Origin: Nitrospira japonica
GTDB taxonomy: Bacteria > Nitrospirota > Nitrospiria > Nitrospirales > Nitrospiraceae
Assembly: GCF_900169565.1 (NCBI RefSeq)
Contig: NZ_LT828648.1
Coordinates: 1,118,876-1,182,875, forward strand
Direction: 5' to 3'
DNA length: 64,000 nt
Positions 1-11,600 of the stretch are shown piece after piece; position 1 is the stretch's first letter; each line of letters starts with the position of its first letter. The position numbers and the translations under genes were made by a program. Below the pieces are notes generated by a model. That model did not search any database. It saw only the letters and a program-made list of their open reading frames with translations, and had not been told where the DNA came from.

Positions 1-1071
1 CAGCACGTCCTCCGGACCGTCCGGGATGGGGACCATGCGCGTTTCGACGACGACGGTCCTGCCATCCTTCGTCCGCTGTCGGACTTCCCCGTACCAATGA
101 CCGGCTTCGAGCAGCCGCCGGTCGAAGTCTGCCGGGGGGCAAGGCAGCGCGGACTCGAGCAGACGATGCACGGACCGTCCCGTCGCCTCCGCGACCGTCC
201 ACCCGTAGAGTTCGGTCGCGCCGCGGTTCCAATACAGGATGCCGCCCCCCATCCGCCAGACGATGACGGCCTCGTGCGTTTGTTCGAGGAGGTCGGCCCG
301 CCAACGGAGTTCCGCTTCGGCGCGCTTCCGCTCCGACACATCGCGCAGAATGCCCATGTAACAGGCTTCCCCGGCGATGGACGAGCGGCTCACGGCGACT
401 TCGAGCGGAAATTCCGCTCCCTGCCGCCGCTGTCCCGTCACGTCGCGGCGAAGGCCGTCTCGCGGAGCCCGGCGACTGTCGATCCGGTCGGGTTCAGGCT
501 CGCGACGCTCGAACCAGGCCGGGATCAGCATCGTCACCTTGCGACCCAGGAGATCCTCGCGGCGATAACCGAACATCCGTTCAGTGGCGGCGTTGCAGGA
601 GAGAATGACGCCTGCGGCATCGAGCGTGATGATGCCGTCCGTCGCCGTTTCGACCAGCGTACGATACCGCTCTTCGCTTTCACGAAGGGACTTCTCCGCT
701 TCGTGTTTGTAGAGCACGATCTCGATCTGGGTGGTGATGTCGCGTTCGTCGAAGGGTTTGAGAATGTAGCCGAACGGCTCCGTCATGCTGGCCCGTTGCA
801 GCGTGCTCGCATCGGAATGGGCCGTCAAATAGATGACGGGGATGCTGCGTGCCTCCCGGATCCGCTCCGCGGTTTCGATGCCGTCCATCTGGCCGGCCAG
901 CCGGATATCCATCAGCACCAGGTCCGGCAGTTGCGCGGCCGCGGTTTCGAGGGCGTCCTCCCCGTCCGCGGCGATGCCGACGACTCGATAGCCCGCCCGC
1001 TCGAGCTTGCCGGCCAGGTCCGCCGCCACGACCGCTTCGTCTTCAACGATGAGAATGTTGCCCTTTGGCAT
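1..1071 (-). CDS. Response regulator with PAS domains (partial, runs off left edge)
   Basis: The frame is open from ATG at 1071 to base 1, giving 357 codons with no stop, so the C-terminus lies outside the window. Residues 1-120 form a receiver domain: it begins [13 protein letters not shown], has the phospho-acceptor Asp in LMDIRLAG, and the conserved Lys in YILKPFD. Two PAS domains follow, at about 135-255 and 260-357, with [10 protein letters not shown] linker signatures. By family logic this is a cytosolic signalling protein that takes phosphate from a kinase; a kinase domain could follow beyond the edge. The start overlaps the end of the preceding kinase gene by 29 bp, so translation is probably coupled. 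All key receiver residues are present. Confidence 0.9.
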   Translation of the reverse strand, partial: MPKGNILIVEDEAVVAADLAGKLERAGYRVVGIAADGEDALETAAAQLPDLVLMDIRLAGQMDGIETAERIREARSIPVIYLTAHSDASTLQRASMTEPFGYILKPFDERDITTQIEIVLYKHEAEKSLRESEERYRTLVETATDGIITLDAAGVILSCNAATERMFGYRREDLLGRKVTMLIPAWFERREPEPDRIDSRRAPRDGLRRDVTGQRRQGAEFPLEVAVSRSSIAGEACYMGILRDVSERKRAEAELRWRADLLEQTHEAVIVWRMGGGILYWNRGATELYGWTVAEATGRSVHRLLESALPCPPADFDRRLLEAGHWYGEVRQRTKDGRTVVVETRMVPIPDGPEDVL

Positions 1072-2251
1072 CTTCGACCGCCTTGGTTTCTGACGAGGGA
1101 CCTCGGGAGCCCGCCGGGAGATTGAATTGCAATTCGAACGTAGTGCCGGATCCGTTGCGGAGCGCGATGTCCGCGTTGAGTTGCCGGCTCAACATCCGGA
1201 TGAGCCGCAATCCCAGCGAACCCGCCGCCTGCCAGTCGAGCCCTTCCGGAAGTCCGCGGCCGTCGTCATGGAACACGAGCCTCACCGCGTGGCTCTCGGT
1301 ACAGATCAACTGAATCACGATGGCGCCTGATTCCCTGCCGACGAACGCGTGTTTCAGACTGTTGGTCGCCAATTCGTTCAGAATCAGGCCGCACGGGATC
1401 GCCATGTCCACGGGAAGCAGCACGGGATCGAGCTCCATGCGCAAGCGGACCTTGGACGAGGTCGCCCCGTGGGCCAGAAAGAGCTCGTCCATGACGTTGC
1501 GAATGTACGCGCCGAGTTCGGCATGGGCCAGATCGGGCGATTGGTACAGCTTCTCGTGGACCAGCGCCATGGACCGCACCCGGTCTCGCGCGTCCTTGAA
1601 GAGGGCGCGGACGACCGGATCGGTGAGCCGGTCGGCTTGCAGGTCGATGAGGCTCGAGATCACCTGCAGGTTATTCTTGACCCGATGATGGATTTCCTTG
1701 AGCAGGATTTCCTTTTCGTGGAGCGACGCCTTCAACTGCTTCAACCGTTCCTCGATCTCCGCTTCCATGGCGCGGTTCATCGTTGCCAGCGCGCGCGTCT
1801 TTCGGAAGAGGTCCACGAAGACGCCGACCTTCGACTTGAGAATGAGGGGATTGACCGGCTTGCTCAGATAGTCCACGGCGCCGGCGCCGTAGCCTTGCAG
1901 GATGTCCGCGTCCTCCCGGTAGTAGGCCGTCAGAAACAGGATGGGAACGTGTTGAGTCCGTTTCCGCTGTTTGATCAGCTGGGCCAGTTCGTAGCCGCTC
2001 ACCTCCGGCATTCGGACGTCGAGCACGATGACGGCGAATTCCTCGGCGATGAGGGACAGCAATGCCTCGTCGGCCGTTCTGGCGCGGACGAGCCGGTGGT
2101 CCGGGGACTCGAGAATGCTCTCGAGCACGTCGAGGTTCCTGGCATCGTCGTCCACCAGGAGAATGTTGGCGCGGTCTTTGATTCCGCCTTTGGCGTCCAT
2201 AGACAGTCGGACCGGTCGGTCCCCTTGCGGTTCGTCGGTGTGGCGCGTCAT
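1043..2251 (-). CDS. Receiver domain fused to HisKA_2-type histidine kinase
   Basis: This 402-residue protein joins an N-terminal receiver (about residues 27-145, LLVDDDARN, acceptor Asp in VLDVRMPEV, Lys in YLSKPVN) to a HisKA_2/HATPase_c kinase. The phospho-acceptor is the first His of [10 protein letters not shown], at residue 188. The ATP-binding N box is [13 protein letters not shown] and the G box contains DDGRGLP. No membrane segment is visible, so it should act in the cytosol as a phosphorelay component. I chose the ATG at 2251 because it overlaps the stop of the upstream giant kinase as ATGA, the usual sign of coupling. A longer frame back to 2338 exists but would run inside that gene. 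HisKA_2 kinases are often found in stress and light signalling; the signal here is unknown. Confidence 0.92.
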   Translation of the reverse strand: MTRHTDEPQGDRPVRLSMDAKGGIKDRANILLVDDDARNLDVLESILESPDHRLVRARTADEALLSLIAEEFAVIVLDVRMPEVSGYELAQLIKQRKRTQHVPILFLTAYYREDADILQGYGAGAVDYLSKPVNPLILKSKVGVFVDLFRKTRALATMNRAMEAEIEERLKQLKASLHEKEILLKEIHHRVKNNLQVISSLIDLQADRLTDPVVRALFKDARDRVRSMALVHEKLYQSPDLAHAELGAYIRNVMDELFLAHGATSSKVRLRMELDPVLLPVDMAIPCGLILNELATNSLKHAFVGRESGAIVIQLICTESHAVRLVFHDDGRGLPEGLDWQAAGSLGLRLIRMLSRQLNADIALRNGSGTTFELQFNLPAGSRGPSSETKAVEDAKGQHSHR

Positions 2252-5200
2252 CGGTACAGCCACACCCTCAGCATCGAAAGCAGCTGGTCCGTGTTGACGG
2301 GCTTGGCCACGTAATCCGACGCTCCGGCCTCCAGGCACTTTTCCCGATCGCCCTTCATGGCTTTCGCGGTCAACGCCAGGATCGGCAGCGACCGGAACTG
2401 CGGATGCTTGCGGATCTCGCGGATCGTCGCGTAGCCGTCCATTTCGGGCATCATGATGTCCATCAAGACGACGCTCAAATTCGAGGCGTCGTGGATGATG
2501 TCGATCGCCTGGCGCCCGTTGGTGGCGCTGACGACGTCCATCTCTTGGTTTTCCAGCACCGTGGTCAGCGCGAAAATGTTTCGCGCGTCGTCGTCGACGA
2601 CCAACACCTTGTGGCCGCGCAGGACTTCGTTGGAGTCGTGCAGGCGCGCCAGTAATTGCTGCTTGGGTTCCGGAAGATCCGCGACCACCCGGTGGAGGAA
2701 CAGCGCGGTTTCGTCGAACAGGCGCTCGGGCGACTGGACGTCCTTCATCACGATGCTTTTGGCGACGGCCTTGAGCCGGCGCTCTTCTTCCGGGCTCAGA
2801 TCCTTTCCCGTGAAGACCACGATCGGCACATTGCCCAGCTCCGGATCGGTCTTGATCTGATCAAGGAGATCGAAACCGCTCATGTCGGGCAGGCGGAGAT
2901 CGAGCACGCAACAATCGAACGGCTGGGTCCTCAGGCCTTGGAGGGCGGCGGCGCCGGTGCCCGCCTCGACGATCTCGATGTCGTCGTGCAACAGCAGTTC
3001 GCGGATGCTGCGGCTTTCCAGCTCATTGTCCTCGACGACCAGCAGCCGCTTGAGGTGGGGGGTGATGAAGTTGCGGATCCGGTCGAAGCACGATTCGAGC
3101 CCCTCGGTCGTGACCGGTTTGACCATGTAGGAGAAGGCGCCGTGTGAGAGGCCGTGCTGCCGCTCCTCTTCGAGCGAAATGATCTGCACCGGAATGTGAC
3201 GGGTCTTGGGATCCATCTTGAGATTGTTCAGGACCGTCCAGCCGAGCATGTCCGGAAGAAAAATGTCCAACGTGATGGCGGCGGGACAGTATTCGGCGGC
3301 CAAGGCCAGGGCCTGGCCGCCCTTGGTGGCGACGATGCCCTTGAAGCCTTTGTCGCGCGCGAGGCCGAGGAGGACTCTCGCATAGTGCGGGTCGTCCTCC
3401 ACGATGAGCAGAACCGCATCGCCGGGCGTCACCGACTCGCGATCGTCAGGAATCTTGTCGTCCGACGAAACCGGCAGAATCGGCAGCGACGGGGTCGCAT
3501 GGCCGAGGGGCGTGGGCGCGCCGGCGGGTCGGAGTTCCGACGACGACGGCCCCGTATAGATCAACGGCAAGTAGAGGGTGAAGGTGCTGCCCTGCCGGGG
3601 CTCGCTGAACAAGCGGATCTCTCCGCCGAGCAGCGTCGCCAACTCCCGGCTGATGGCGAGCCCCAGCCCTGTCCCTCCGTACTTGCGGCTGGTCCCGGCG
3701 TCCGCTTGCTGGAACGCTTCGAAAATGAGTTTCTGTTTTTCGGGCGCGATGCCGATGCCCGTGTCGGCGATCGACAGGGCCACGACCGTCTGAGCCCGGC
3801 TCAGCACGGGATGATCCGCCGTCCATCCTTCCGCCGCCAACCGCACGTTCATCGCCACCTGTCCGTGCGCGGTGAACTTGAAGGCGTTCGACAGGAGGTT
3901 TTTGAGGATCTGTTGCAGCCGCTTCGGGTCGGTCGTAAAGGCACGCGGCAGGCTCGCGTCGAACTCGACATAAAACGGCAGATTCTTGGAGTCCGCGACG
4001 TGTCGAAAATTCCGTTCGACGCTGTCACGGAGCGACGGAAACGTCATCTCCTCGGCTTCGACCGTGACCGTGCCGGATTCGATCTTCGAGAGATCCAGGA
4101 TGTCGTTGATCAGATTGAGCAGGTCCGACCCGGCGCTGTGGATGTTTCTGGAGAATTCCACCTGTTTGGGAGTCAGGTTCCCGCTCGTGTTCTCGCCGAG
4201 CTGCTGGCCCAGAATCAGAATGCTGTTGAGGGGCGTGCGCAACTCGTGCGACATGTTGGCGAGGAACTCCGATTTGTACTTGGACGTCAGCGCCAACTCC
4301 GCCGCCTTTTCCTCCAGGGCCCGCCGAGCCAGCTCGACTTCCTTGTTCTTCCGCTCGACCTCCGTGTTTCGCTCGGCCAGCTGCTTGGCCTTGCGCTCGA
4401 GCTCCTCGTTGGTCTGGGTCAGCTCCTTCTGTTGGGACTGGAGCTCGATCGTGAGCTGCTGCGACTGCTGCAGGAGGTTCTCCGTCCGCATCGTGGCTTC
4501 GATCGTATTGAGGACGACCCCGATGCTCTGCGTGAGTTGTTCCAGGAAGGTCAGGTGGGTGACCGTGAAGGGGCGCAGCGAGGCCAGCTCGATCACCGCC
4601 TTCGTCTGTCCTTCGAAGAGCACCGGCAGAACCACGATGTTGGCCGGCGTCGATTCTCCGAGGCTCGAATGGATTACCGCATAGGAAGCGGGCACGTCGG
4701 TGAGGAGCATGCGCTGTTTCTCCAGGGCGCACTGCCCGACGAGGCCTTCGCCCACGGCGAACCGCTCGGCCTGTCCCCGCTGCCGCGCATAGGAGGCCAG
4801 AAGCCCCAGGGACGGATGCTGGCCCTCTGCGGCGTCCATTTGATAGACGGTGCCTTCCTGCGCTTCGACCAGCGGGGCCAATTCGGACAACAGCATCTGG
4901 CCGACGGTGAAGAGGTCGCGCTGGCCCTGCAACATGCGCGTGAATTTCGCCACGTTGGTCTTGAGCCAGTCCTGCTCCTTGTTGCGCTCCGTCGTCTCGC
5001 GCAGATTGTTGATCATCGTGTTGATATTGTCTTTGAGCTCGGCCACCTCGCCGCGGGTCTCCACCTGAATGGAGCGGGTCAAGTCCCCCTTGGTCACGGC
5101 CGTGGCCACTTCGGCGATCGCCCTCACCTGGGTCGTCAGGTTAGCCGCCAGCAGATTGACGTTTCCGGTGAGGTCCTTCCAGGTACCGGCGGCGCCGGGC

Positions 5201-8200
5201 ACGTTGGCTTGCCCGCCGAGCCGTCCTTCCACGCCGACTTCCCTGGCGACGTTGGTGACCTGGTCGGCGAACGTGGCGAGCGTGTCGGTCATGTTGTTGA
5301 TGGTCTCGCCCAGCGCGGCGACTTCCCCCTTGGCTTCCACCATGAGCCGCTGCCGGAGATTCCCGTTCGCCACCGACGTGACCACCTTGACGATGCCGCG
5401 GACCTGGTCGGTCAGATTCGTCGCCATGACGTTGACCGAGTCCGTCAGGTCCTTCCAGGTGCCGGCCACGCCCGTGACCAGAGCTTGTCCGCCCAGTTTG
5501 CCTTCGGTGCCGACTTCGCGGGCCACACGGGTGACTTCGGCCGCAAAGGCGTTGAGCTGGTCCACCATCGTATTGATGGTGTTCTTCAACTCCAGAATTT
5601 CGCCTTTCACGTCGACGGTGATCTTGCGGGAGAGGTCGCCGCGGGCGACCGCCGTGGTCACCTCGGCGATGTTGCGGACCTGTCCGGTCAGGTTCGCACC
5701 CATGGCATTCACCGAGTCCGTGAGATCTTTCCACGTGCCGGCCACGCCCGGCACCACGGCTTGGACGCCCAGACGGCCCTCGGTGCCGACTTCGCGGGCC
5801 ACGCGGGTGACCTCGGAGGCGAAGGACCGGAGCTGTTCCACCATGGTGTTGATGGCTTCCTTGAGCTGGAGGATCTCGCCGCGGACGTCCACGGTGATCT
5901 TGCGGGACAGGTCGCCGTTAGCGACCGCGATCGTGACCTCCGCGATGTTGCGGACCTGGGCCGTCAGGTTGGAGGCCATGGAATTGACGTTGTCGGTGAG
6001 ATCCTTCCAGGTGCCGGCGACGCCGGGGACCAGGGCCTGGCCGCCGAGCTTGCCTTCGGTGCCGACTTCGCGGGCCACGCGGGTGACCTCGGAGGCGAAG
6101 GACCGCAACTGTTCGACCATCGTATTGGCCGCTTCCTTGAGCTGGAGGATTTCGCCGCGGACATCCACGGTGATCTTTTTGGACAGGTCGCCGTTGGCCA
6201 CCGCGATCGTGACTTCGGCGATGTTCCGCACCTGGTCGGTCAGGTTCCCGGCCATCTGATTGACGGAATCGGTCAATTCCTTCCAGACGCCGCTGACGCC
6301 CTTGACCTGGGCCTGGCCGCCGAGCTTGCCTTCGGTGCCGACTTCGCGGGCCACGCGGGTGACCTCGGAGGCGAAGGACCGCAACTGTTCGACCATGCTG
6401 TTGGCCGCTTCCTTGAGCTGGAGGATCTCGCCGCGGACGTCCACGATGATCTTTTTGGACAGGTCGCCGTTAGCGACCGCCACCGTGACTTCGGCGATGT
6501 TGCGCACCTGGGCCGTCAGATTCCCCGCCATTTCGTTGACGCTCTCGGTCAATTCCTTCCAGACGCCGCTGACGCCCTTGACCTGGGCCTGGCCGCCGAG
6601 CTTGCCTTCGGTGCCGACTTCGCGGGCGACGCGGGTGACTTCGGAGGCGAAGGACCGGAGCTGCTCGACCATGACGTTGATCGTCTCTTTCAACTGGAGG
6701 ATCTCCCCGCTGACGTCGACGGTGATCTTGCGCGACAAATCACCGCGCGCGACGGAGGTGGCGACTTCCGCGATGTTCCGGACCTGGGCGGTGAGGTTGT
6801 TGGCCATCGAGTTGACGTTGTCGGTGAGATCCTTCCAGGTGCCGGCGACGCCGGGGACGACGGCTTGCACGCCGAGCTTGCCTTCGGTGCCGACTTCGCG
6901 GGCGACGCGGGTGACCTCGGCGGCGAATCCGTTGAGCTGGTCCACCATCGTATTGAGCGTGTTTTTCAACTCCAGGATTTCGCCCTTCACGTCGACGGTG
7001 ATCTTGCGGGAGAGGTCGCCGCGGGCCACGGCGGTTGCGACCTCGGCGATGTTGCGGACCTGGGCGGTCAGGTTCACGCCCATCGCATTGACCGAATCGG
7101 TGAGGTCTTTCCAGGTGCCGGCGACGCCGGGGACGGCGGCCTGCACGCCGAGCTTGCCCTCGGTGCCGACGTCGCGGGCGACGCGGGTGACCTCGGCGGC
7201 GAATCCGTTGAGCTGGTCCACCATCGTGTTGATCGTGTTTTTCAACTCCAGGATTTCTCCCTTCACGTCGACGGTGATCTTGCGGGAGAGGTCGCCGCGG
7301 GCGACGGCGGTCGTCACTTCCGCGATGTTCCGCACCTGGGCGGTCAGATTGTTGGCCATGGCGTTGACGGAGTCGGTCAGGTCCTTCCAGGTGCCGCCGA
7401 CGCCGGGGACGGCGGCGTTCACGCCGAGCTTGCCCTCGGTGCCGACCTCGCGGGCGACGCGGGTGACCTCGGAGGCGAAGGACCGGAGCTGCTCCACCAT
7501 CGTGTTGATCGTCTCTTTCAACTGAAGAATTTCGCCGCGCACGTCGACGGTGATCTTGCGGGAGAGGTCGCCGCGGGCGACAGCCACGGTGACTTCGACG
7601 ATGTTGCGGACCTGGGCCGTCAGGTTGGAGGCCATCGAATTGACGTTGTCGGTGAGATCCTTCCAGGTGCCGGCGACGCCGGGGACGATCGCCTGGCCGC
7701 CGAGCTTGCCCTCGGTGCCGACCTCGCGGGCGACGCGGGTGACCTCGGAGGCGAAGGACCGCAACTGTTCGACCATCGTATTGATGGCTTCTTTGAGCTG
7801 GAGAATCTCGCCGCGCACGTCGACGGTGATTTTTTTCGAGAGATCGCCATTGGCCACCGCGATCGTGACCTCCGCGATATTGCGGACCTGGGCGGTGAGG
7901 TTTCCGGCCATCTGATTGACGGAATCGGTCAATTCCTTCCAGACGCCGCTGACGCCCTTGACCTGGGCCTGGCCGCCGAGTTTGCCCTCAGTGCCGACTT
8001 CACGGGCGACGCGCGTGACTTCGGAGGTGAACACCGAGAGTTGCTCGATCATCTTATTGAGCAGTTTGGCGCTCCGGAGAAATTCGCCTTCCAGCGGCCG
8101 GCCGTCTTTTTCGAGGGCCATGGCCTGGCTGAGGTCCCCCTTGGCCACGGCGCCGACTGCGCGGGTGACTTCTGTGGTCGGAGAGACGAGGTCGTCGATC

Positions 8201-8535
8201 AATTGGTTCAGGGAGTCGATCTCGTCCGCCCATCCGCCGGTCACGCCGGGGACGGACAGGCGTTGTCTCAATCGCCCTTCTTTTCCAACGACGCGGCAGA
8301 CCCGCACGGTTTCGTTGGCCCGCCGTTCACTGACGTCGAGGATGCCGTTCATCGTGTCCGCCATCTTGCCGAGCATGCCGGTCCACGTGCCGGGCAGCCG
8401 CACGGAAAAATCTCCATTGCGATATGCCGTCATGACATCCAGAATCTCGCCGAGCTGTTGGTTGACGTTCTGGCGAAGATGGCCGTTTTTCATGGAGGCC
8501 TTCGATGTCTTCAAGTCCACGGCAGTGCCCTTCAT
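2248..8535 (-). CDS. Giant soluble poly-HAMP hybrid histidine kinase with three receivers
   Basis: This protein has 2095 residues and no membrane segment or signal peptide. Order: two degenerate HAMP-like units (about 20-160), eleven tandem 92-residue HAMP-type units (about 160-1170) each with NLTxQVRxI and GDLS(R/K)KITVDV, a GAF domain (about 1210-1350), a coiled coil, HisKA with His1430 in SHELRTPL, HATPase_c (N box LLSNAFKF, G boxes DTGIGIAP and GTGLGLA), then three receivers with acceptor Asp near 1757, 1879 and 2026. Poly-HAMP soluble kinases of this plan resemble fungal group III (Nik1/Os-1) osmosensors, which usually have five or six units. I chose ATG 8535 because AAGGAGG precedes it; a longer frame to 8622 crosses the palindrome. 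The downstream kinase gene overlaps by ATGA. Confidence 0.95.
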   Translation of the reverse strand: MKGTAVDLKTSKASMKNGHLRQNVNQQLGEILDVMTAYRNGDFSVRLPGTWTGMLGKMADTMNGILDVSERRANETVRVCRVVGKEGRLRQRLSVPGVTGGWADEIDSLNQLIDDLVSPTTEVTRAVGAVAKGDLSQAMALEKDGRPLEGEFLRSAKLLNKMIEQLSVFTSEVTRVAREVGTEGKLGGQAQVKGVSGVWKELTDSVNQMAGNLTAQVRNIAEVTIAVANGDLSKKITVDVRGEILQLKEAINTMVEQLRSFASEVTRVAREVGTEGKLGGQAIVPGVAGTWKDLTDNVNSMASNLTAQVRNIVEVTVAVARGDLSRKITVDVRGEILQLKETINTMVEQLRSFASEVTRVAREVGTEGKLGVNAAVPGVGGTWKDLTDSVNAMANNLTAQVRNIAEVTTAVARGDLSRKITVDVKGEILELKNTINTMVDQLNGFAAEVTRVARDVGTEGKLGVQAAVPGVAGTWKDLTDSVNAMGVNLTAQVRNIAEVATAVARGDLSRKITVDVKGEILELKNTLNTMVDQLNGFAAEVTRVAREVGTEGKLGVQAVVPGVAGTWKDLTDNVNSMANNLTAQVRNIAEVATSVARGDLSRKITVDVSGEILQLKETINVMVEQLRSFASEVTRVAREVGTEGKLGGQAQVKGVSGVWKELTESVNEMAGNLTAQVRNIAEVTVAVANGDLSKKIIVDVRGEILQLKEAANSMVEQLRSFASEVTRVAREVGTEGKLGGQAQVKGVSGVWKELTDSVNQMAGNLTDQVRNIAEVTIAVANGDLSKKITVDVRGEILQLKEAANTMVEQLRSFASEVTRVAREVGTEGKLGGQALVPGVAGTWKDLTDNVNSMASNLTAQVRNIAEVTIAVANGDLSRKITVDVRGEILQLKEAINTMVEQLRSFASEVTRVAREVGTEGRLGVQAVVPGVAGTWKDLTDSVNAMGANLTGQVRNIAEVTTAVARGDLSRKITVDVKGEILELKNTINTMVDQLNAFAAEVTRVAREVGTEGKLGGQALVTGVAGTWKDLTDSVNVMATNLTDQVRGIVKVVTSVANGNLRQRLMVEAKGEVAALGETINNMTDTLATFADQVTNVAREVGVEGRLGGQANVPGAAGTWKDLTGNVNLLAANLTTQVRAIAEVATAVTKGDLTRSIQVETRGEVAELKDNINTMINNLRETTERNKEQDWLKTNVAKFTRMLQGQRDLFTVGQMLLSELAPLVEAQEGTVYQMDAAEGQHPSLGLLASYARQRGQAERFAVGEGLVGQCALEKQRMLLTDVPASYAVIHSSLGESTPANIVVLPVLFEGQTKAVIELASLRPFTVTHLTFLEQLTQSIGVVLNTIEATMRTENLLQQSQQLTIELQSQQKELTQTNEELERKAKQLAERNTEVERKNKEVELARRALEEKAAELALTSKYKSEFLANMSHELRTPLNSILILGQQLGENTSGNLTPKQVEFSRNIHSAGSDLLNLINDILDLSKIESGTVTVEAEEMTFPSLRDSVERNFRHVADSKNLPFYVEFDASLPRAFTTDPKRLQQILKNLLSNAFKFTAHGQVAMNVRLAAEGWTADHPVLSRAQTVVALSIADTGIGIAPEKQKLIFEAFQQADAGTSRKYGGTGLGLAISRELATLLGGEIRLFSEPRQGSTFTLYLPLIYTGPSSSELRPAGAPTPLGHATPSLPILPVSSDDKIPDDRESVTPGDAVLLIVEDDPHYARVLLGLARDKGFKGIVATKGGQALALAAEYCPAAITLDIFLPDMLGWTVLNNLKMDPKTRHIPVQIISLEEERQHGLSHGAFSYMVKPVTTEGLESCFDRIRNFITPHLKRLLVVEDNELESRSIRELLLHDDIEIVEAGTGAAALQGLRTQPFDCCVLDLRLPDMSGFDLLDQIKTDPELGNVPIVVFTGKDLSPEEERRLKAVAKSIVMKDVQSPERLFDETALFLHRVVADLPEPKQQLLARLHDSNEVLRGHKVLVVDDDARNIFALTTVLENQEMDVVSATNGRQAIDIIHDASNLSVVLMDIMMPEMDGYATIREIRKHPQFRSLPILALTAKAMKGDREKCLEAGASDYVAKPVNTDQLLSMLRVWLYR
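5060..8060 (-). repeat. Eleven tandem 276-bp repeats encoding HAMP units
   Basis: A 276-bp (92-codon) unit repeats with exact period through the middle of the giant kinase. The codons for NLT fall near 7890, 7614, 7338, 7062, 6786, 6510, 6234, 5958, 5682, 5406 and 5130. Long stretches, such as the GTEGKLG and EVTRVARE segments, are nearly identical at the nucleotide level. This implies recent duplication or ongoing gene conversion. Every unit keeps the reading frame. Boundaries are approximate because the outermost units are more divergent. Confidence 0.93.
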
Positions 8536-8622
8536 GCCGGCCTCCTTCGAATAGGGACGATGGGGTGGAAAACGGCGTAGGATCGACCCGACGGAACATA
8601 CGCCCAGGCGGAGAATTGCCAA

Positions 8623-8638
8623 CTAGGGGAACCCCTAG
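8623..8638. promoter_or_regulatory. Palindromic operator candidate (site A)
   Basis: CTAGGGG-AA-CCCCTAG is a perfect inverted repeat with 7-bp arms, in the 154-bp gap before the poly-HAMP kinase gene, 88 bp upstream of its start codon. Similar 16-bp palindromes lie at comparable distances before four other operons in this window. The regulator is unknown. Confidence 0.7.
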
Positions 8639-8689
8639 CAACGGGAGAATGGCACAGAAAACCCGCAGGAATAGCCGCTAAAATCCGGA

Positions 8690-11600
8690 TCAGATCCGCC
8701 GCATGTGCCCGGCAGCGCCCGTCGTCTGGTGAACCTGAATGGCGCTGTAGAGTTCGTCGACCGCGGCTTCCTTGGTCAAGAGGACGGCGGCGCCCGCCTG
8801 CTTCATGGCCTGATCGTTCTCGGTGCCGGCATTTACCGACAAGCCGATGACGATCGTGTGCGGATGGGACGCCCTGATCCGTCTGGTCGCGTCGATTCCG
8901 TTCATCCCCGGCATATTGACGTCCATGACGACGACGGAGGGCTGCAGACGATCCACGCACGCGAGGGCTTCGAAGCCGTCCCGGGCCTCCCCGACGACCT
9001 CGACGTCGGCGTAGGTTTCCAGGACACTGCGCAGACCCTGGCGTACCATCGCGTGATCGTCGACGAGCAGCACCCGAATCATCGTCTTCTGCCGCGGCAT
9101 AAGCCTGGCGAGCCGCGATTCCCTCAGCAGGTCTTCCGGCTGGGTCATAAGAAGGGGTGGGGCGACATGGGGCAAGGAGTCCACGCTGCCGTCGGACGCC
9201 GGACTCAGGGCTTCCGCCTTTTCCCTCAACGGCAGCACCAGCCGCGCCTTGGTCCCATTGCCGGGCTGAGAGACCAAATCCAGGCGTCCACCGAGCGCAG
9301 TCATCCGTTCGCGAATGCTGTAGAGGCCGAACTTCGACGACAGGGCCGTCGGCACTTCGACGGCGAAGGCGGTGCTGGGATCGAATCCCTTTCCATCGTC
9401 TCCGACCTCGATGCACAGGCTTCCGGGCTGCCGCTCGATCGACAGGAGCGCACGGCCGGATTGACCGTGCTTGGCCGCATTGATCAGCAACTCCCGCACC
9501 GATTGAAAAAGCAGGACGGCTTGATCTTCCGCGAGCACCACCTCGCCGACACCGTCGGCTCGGACGTCCACCTGAAGGCTGTGGCGGACCATGCGGTCGG
9601 CGAGCCATCGAAGCGCGGCGACCAGGCCGAACTCATGCAGCACGGGCGGGGCCAGATCGGCAACCAGGGTTCTCGTATAGGTGAGCGATTCGCTCAAGAC
9701 GTCCTGCGTCTGCTGGACCAACTCCGCTCCCTTGTCGTCCAATTTCGTCGACCGTCTCAGTTGTCCCAGGTTGAGACGGCACAGCACCAGCATTTGCGCC
9801 AGATGATCGTGCAGTTCCATGGCCATCCGTTTTCGTTCCCGCTGTTCGGCGAAGTTCAACTCCGTCGCCATGGCCCGCAACCGTTTTTGCGACTGCATCA
9901 GCTTGTCGGTTCGGTCTGCGACCATCTGCTCCAGCTGTGTGGCGAACGAACGGAGCCGGTCTTCGCTTTCCCGTAAACGGGTTTCCGCCGTGCGACGGTC
10001 GATGCCGGTGGCCAAGGTTCCTCCGATCGCCTGGGCCAGGGCGAGCTGGTTCGGATCCATGATCCGGGGCCGATCGAAATACACCATGAACTTTCCAAGG
10101 AGCCTTCCGCCGTACATCAGCGGGATAAAGCTCAACGCGCGGATACCCTCCGCGACGATCGTCGCCTTCAGTCCCGGTTCGAGATCGGCAGCGGCAATGT
10201 CCCCGATGGTAATCGGCCGGGGATCCGTTTCATCGGCCTTCCAGGGGGAATGCCCTTCCACGGCTCGCCGATACGCCTCCGACAGGCCCCTCCAGGCTTT
10301 GAACCGGATGACGCCGTCGTTCTCGAGGAGGAGGATGGACGCCCGGTCGGCGTCCAGCGTCTGGATGATCGAGTCGAGCGCTTGTTCGTACAGCTGGGGG
10401 AGCGCGTCCGCATGGTTGACGGCTTCGGCCAACTCGAACAGCAAGCGCTGCTGCCGGCTGCGGGCGAGTAATTCTTCCTGGGCCTGCTTGCGTTCGGTAA
10501 TGTCAGTCGCCACGCCGATGATCTGTTTCACCCGTCCGTCCGGGCCTCGTTCGAACGCCGTCGCTCTCGAAAGCAGCCAGCGATAGGACCCGTCCACGTG
10601 CCGGATCCGGTGCTCATGTTCCAGGGCTTCTCCTTCCTCGACTCCGTCGAACCGTGCGAACCATTCACGCGTCGTCCGAAGGTCGTCGGGATGGACGATC
10701 TGATCAATCACGTCACCGGACATTCCCCGAATCTCCGCCGAGTTGTAGCCGAGTATGGTGTCGACACGTTTGTTCGAGTAAATGTTGCGGCCTTCCTGGA
10801 TGTCGTGGACAAACAGGATGTCAGGGGTGGCCGCCGCCATACGTTCGAGAAACAGCTTGCTGCGCGCGAGCTCTCCCTGCATGTCTCGACGCAGGCGCGC
10901 CAATTCGTAGTGGCTTTCGACCCTCGCGAGAAGCTCCCGCGCGCTGAACGGCTTGATGAGATAGTCGTCCGCGCCACGCGCCAGCCCTTCGATGCGGGAT
11001 CCCTCGCCCGCCCGGGCGGACAACAGAATGATCGGAATGGCCCTGGTCGAGGGCTCGGCGCGCAGCGCGCGCACCAAACCGAACCCATCGAGCGAGGGCA
11101 TCATGACGTCGCTCAGGATGACGTCGGGCGGCCGGGCTCGCGCGGCGGCCAGCGCGGCGGATCCGTCCGTCACGGCGTCCACGTCGAAGTAGGGATCCAG
11201 CAGCCGGGTGAGGTACGTTCGCATATCGGCATTGTCGTCGGCCAACAGCACGCGGGGCCGTGGTTGATCCGATGCTCCATGAAGAAACCGGAACGACGGT
11301 TCCGGATCGGCCTCCGGCTCCGACGTCGGTTGCCCGTCACCCTGCTCGTCCGGAAGCCAGCGGAGCGCCTCTTTCCAATAGAGATCGGCCTTCGCGCCGC
11401 CGGACTCGAGAGAGCCGACCGGTCCGACTTGGTCCGCGGGTAAGTGGGCGGTACCGAAGGGAATCCGGACCGTGAAGACGGATCCTTCATTCAGGATACT
11501 GGTGACGGTCAGTGAACCGCCGTGGAGCTGCACGAGTTGCTTGACCAGCGCCAGACCGATCCCGCTGCCCTCGATCGTCCGCCCTCCCGCGCCCTGCACG

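Noticed and set aside
97-1125. Plus-strand 342-codon frame at the left edge
   Set aside because: The opposite strand has an uninterrupted receiver-PAS protein with all active-site residues.
5060-8060. Regular repeats considered as a CRISPR array or satellite DNA
   Set aside because: The 276-bp period has no spacer structure, keeps the reading frame and encodes HAMP units.
3154-8580. Plus-strand open frame of 1808 codons
   Set aside because: It is antisense to the poly-HAMP kinase, and stays open only because the 276-bp repeat and high GC keep stops out of that frame. The minus strand shows complete kinase domains, so this is a shadow.
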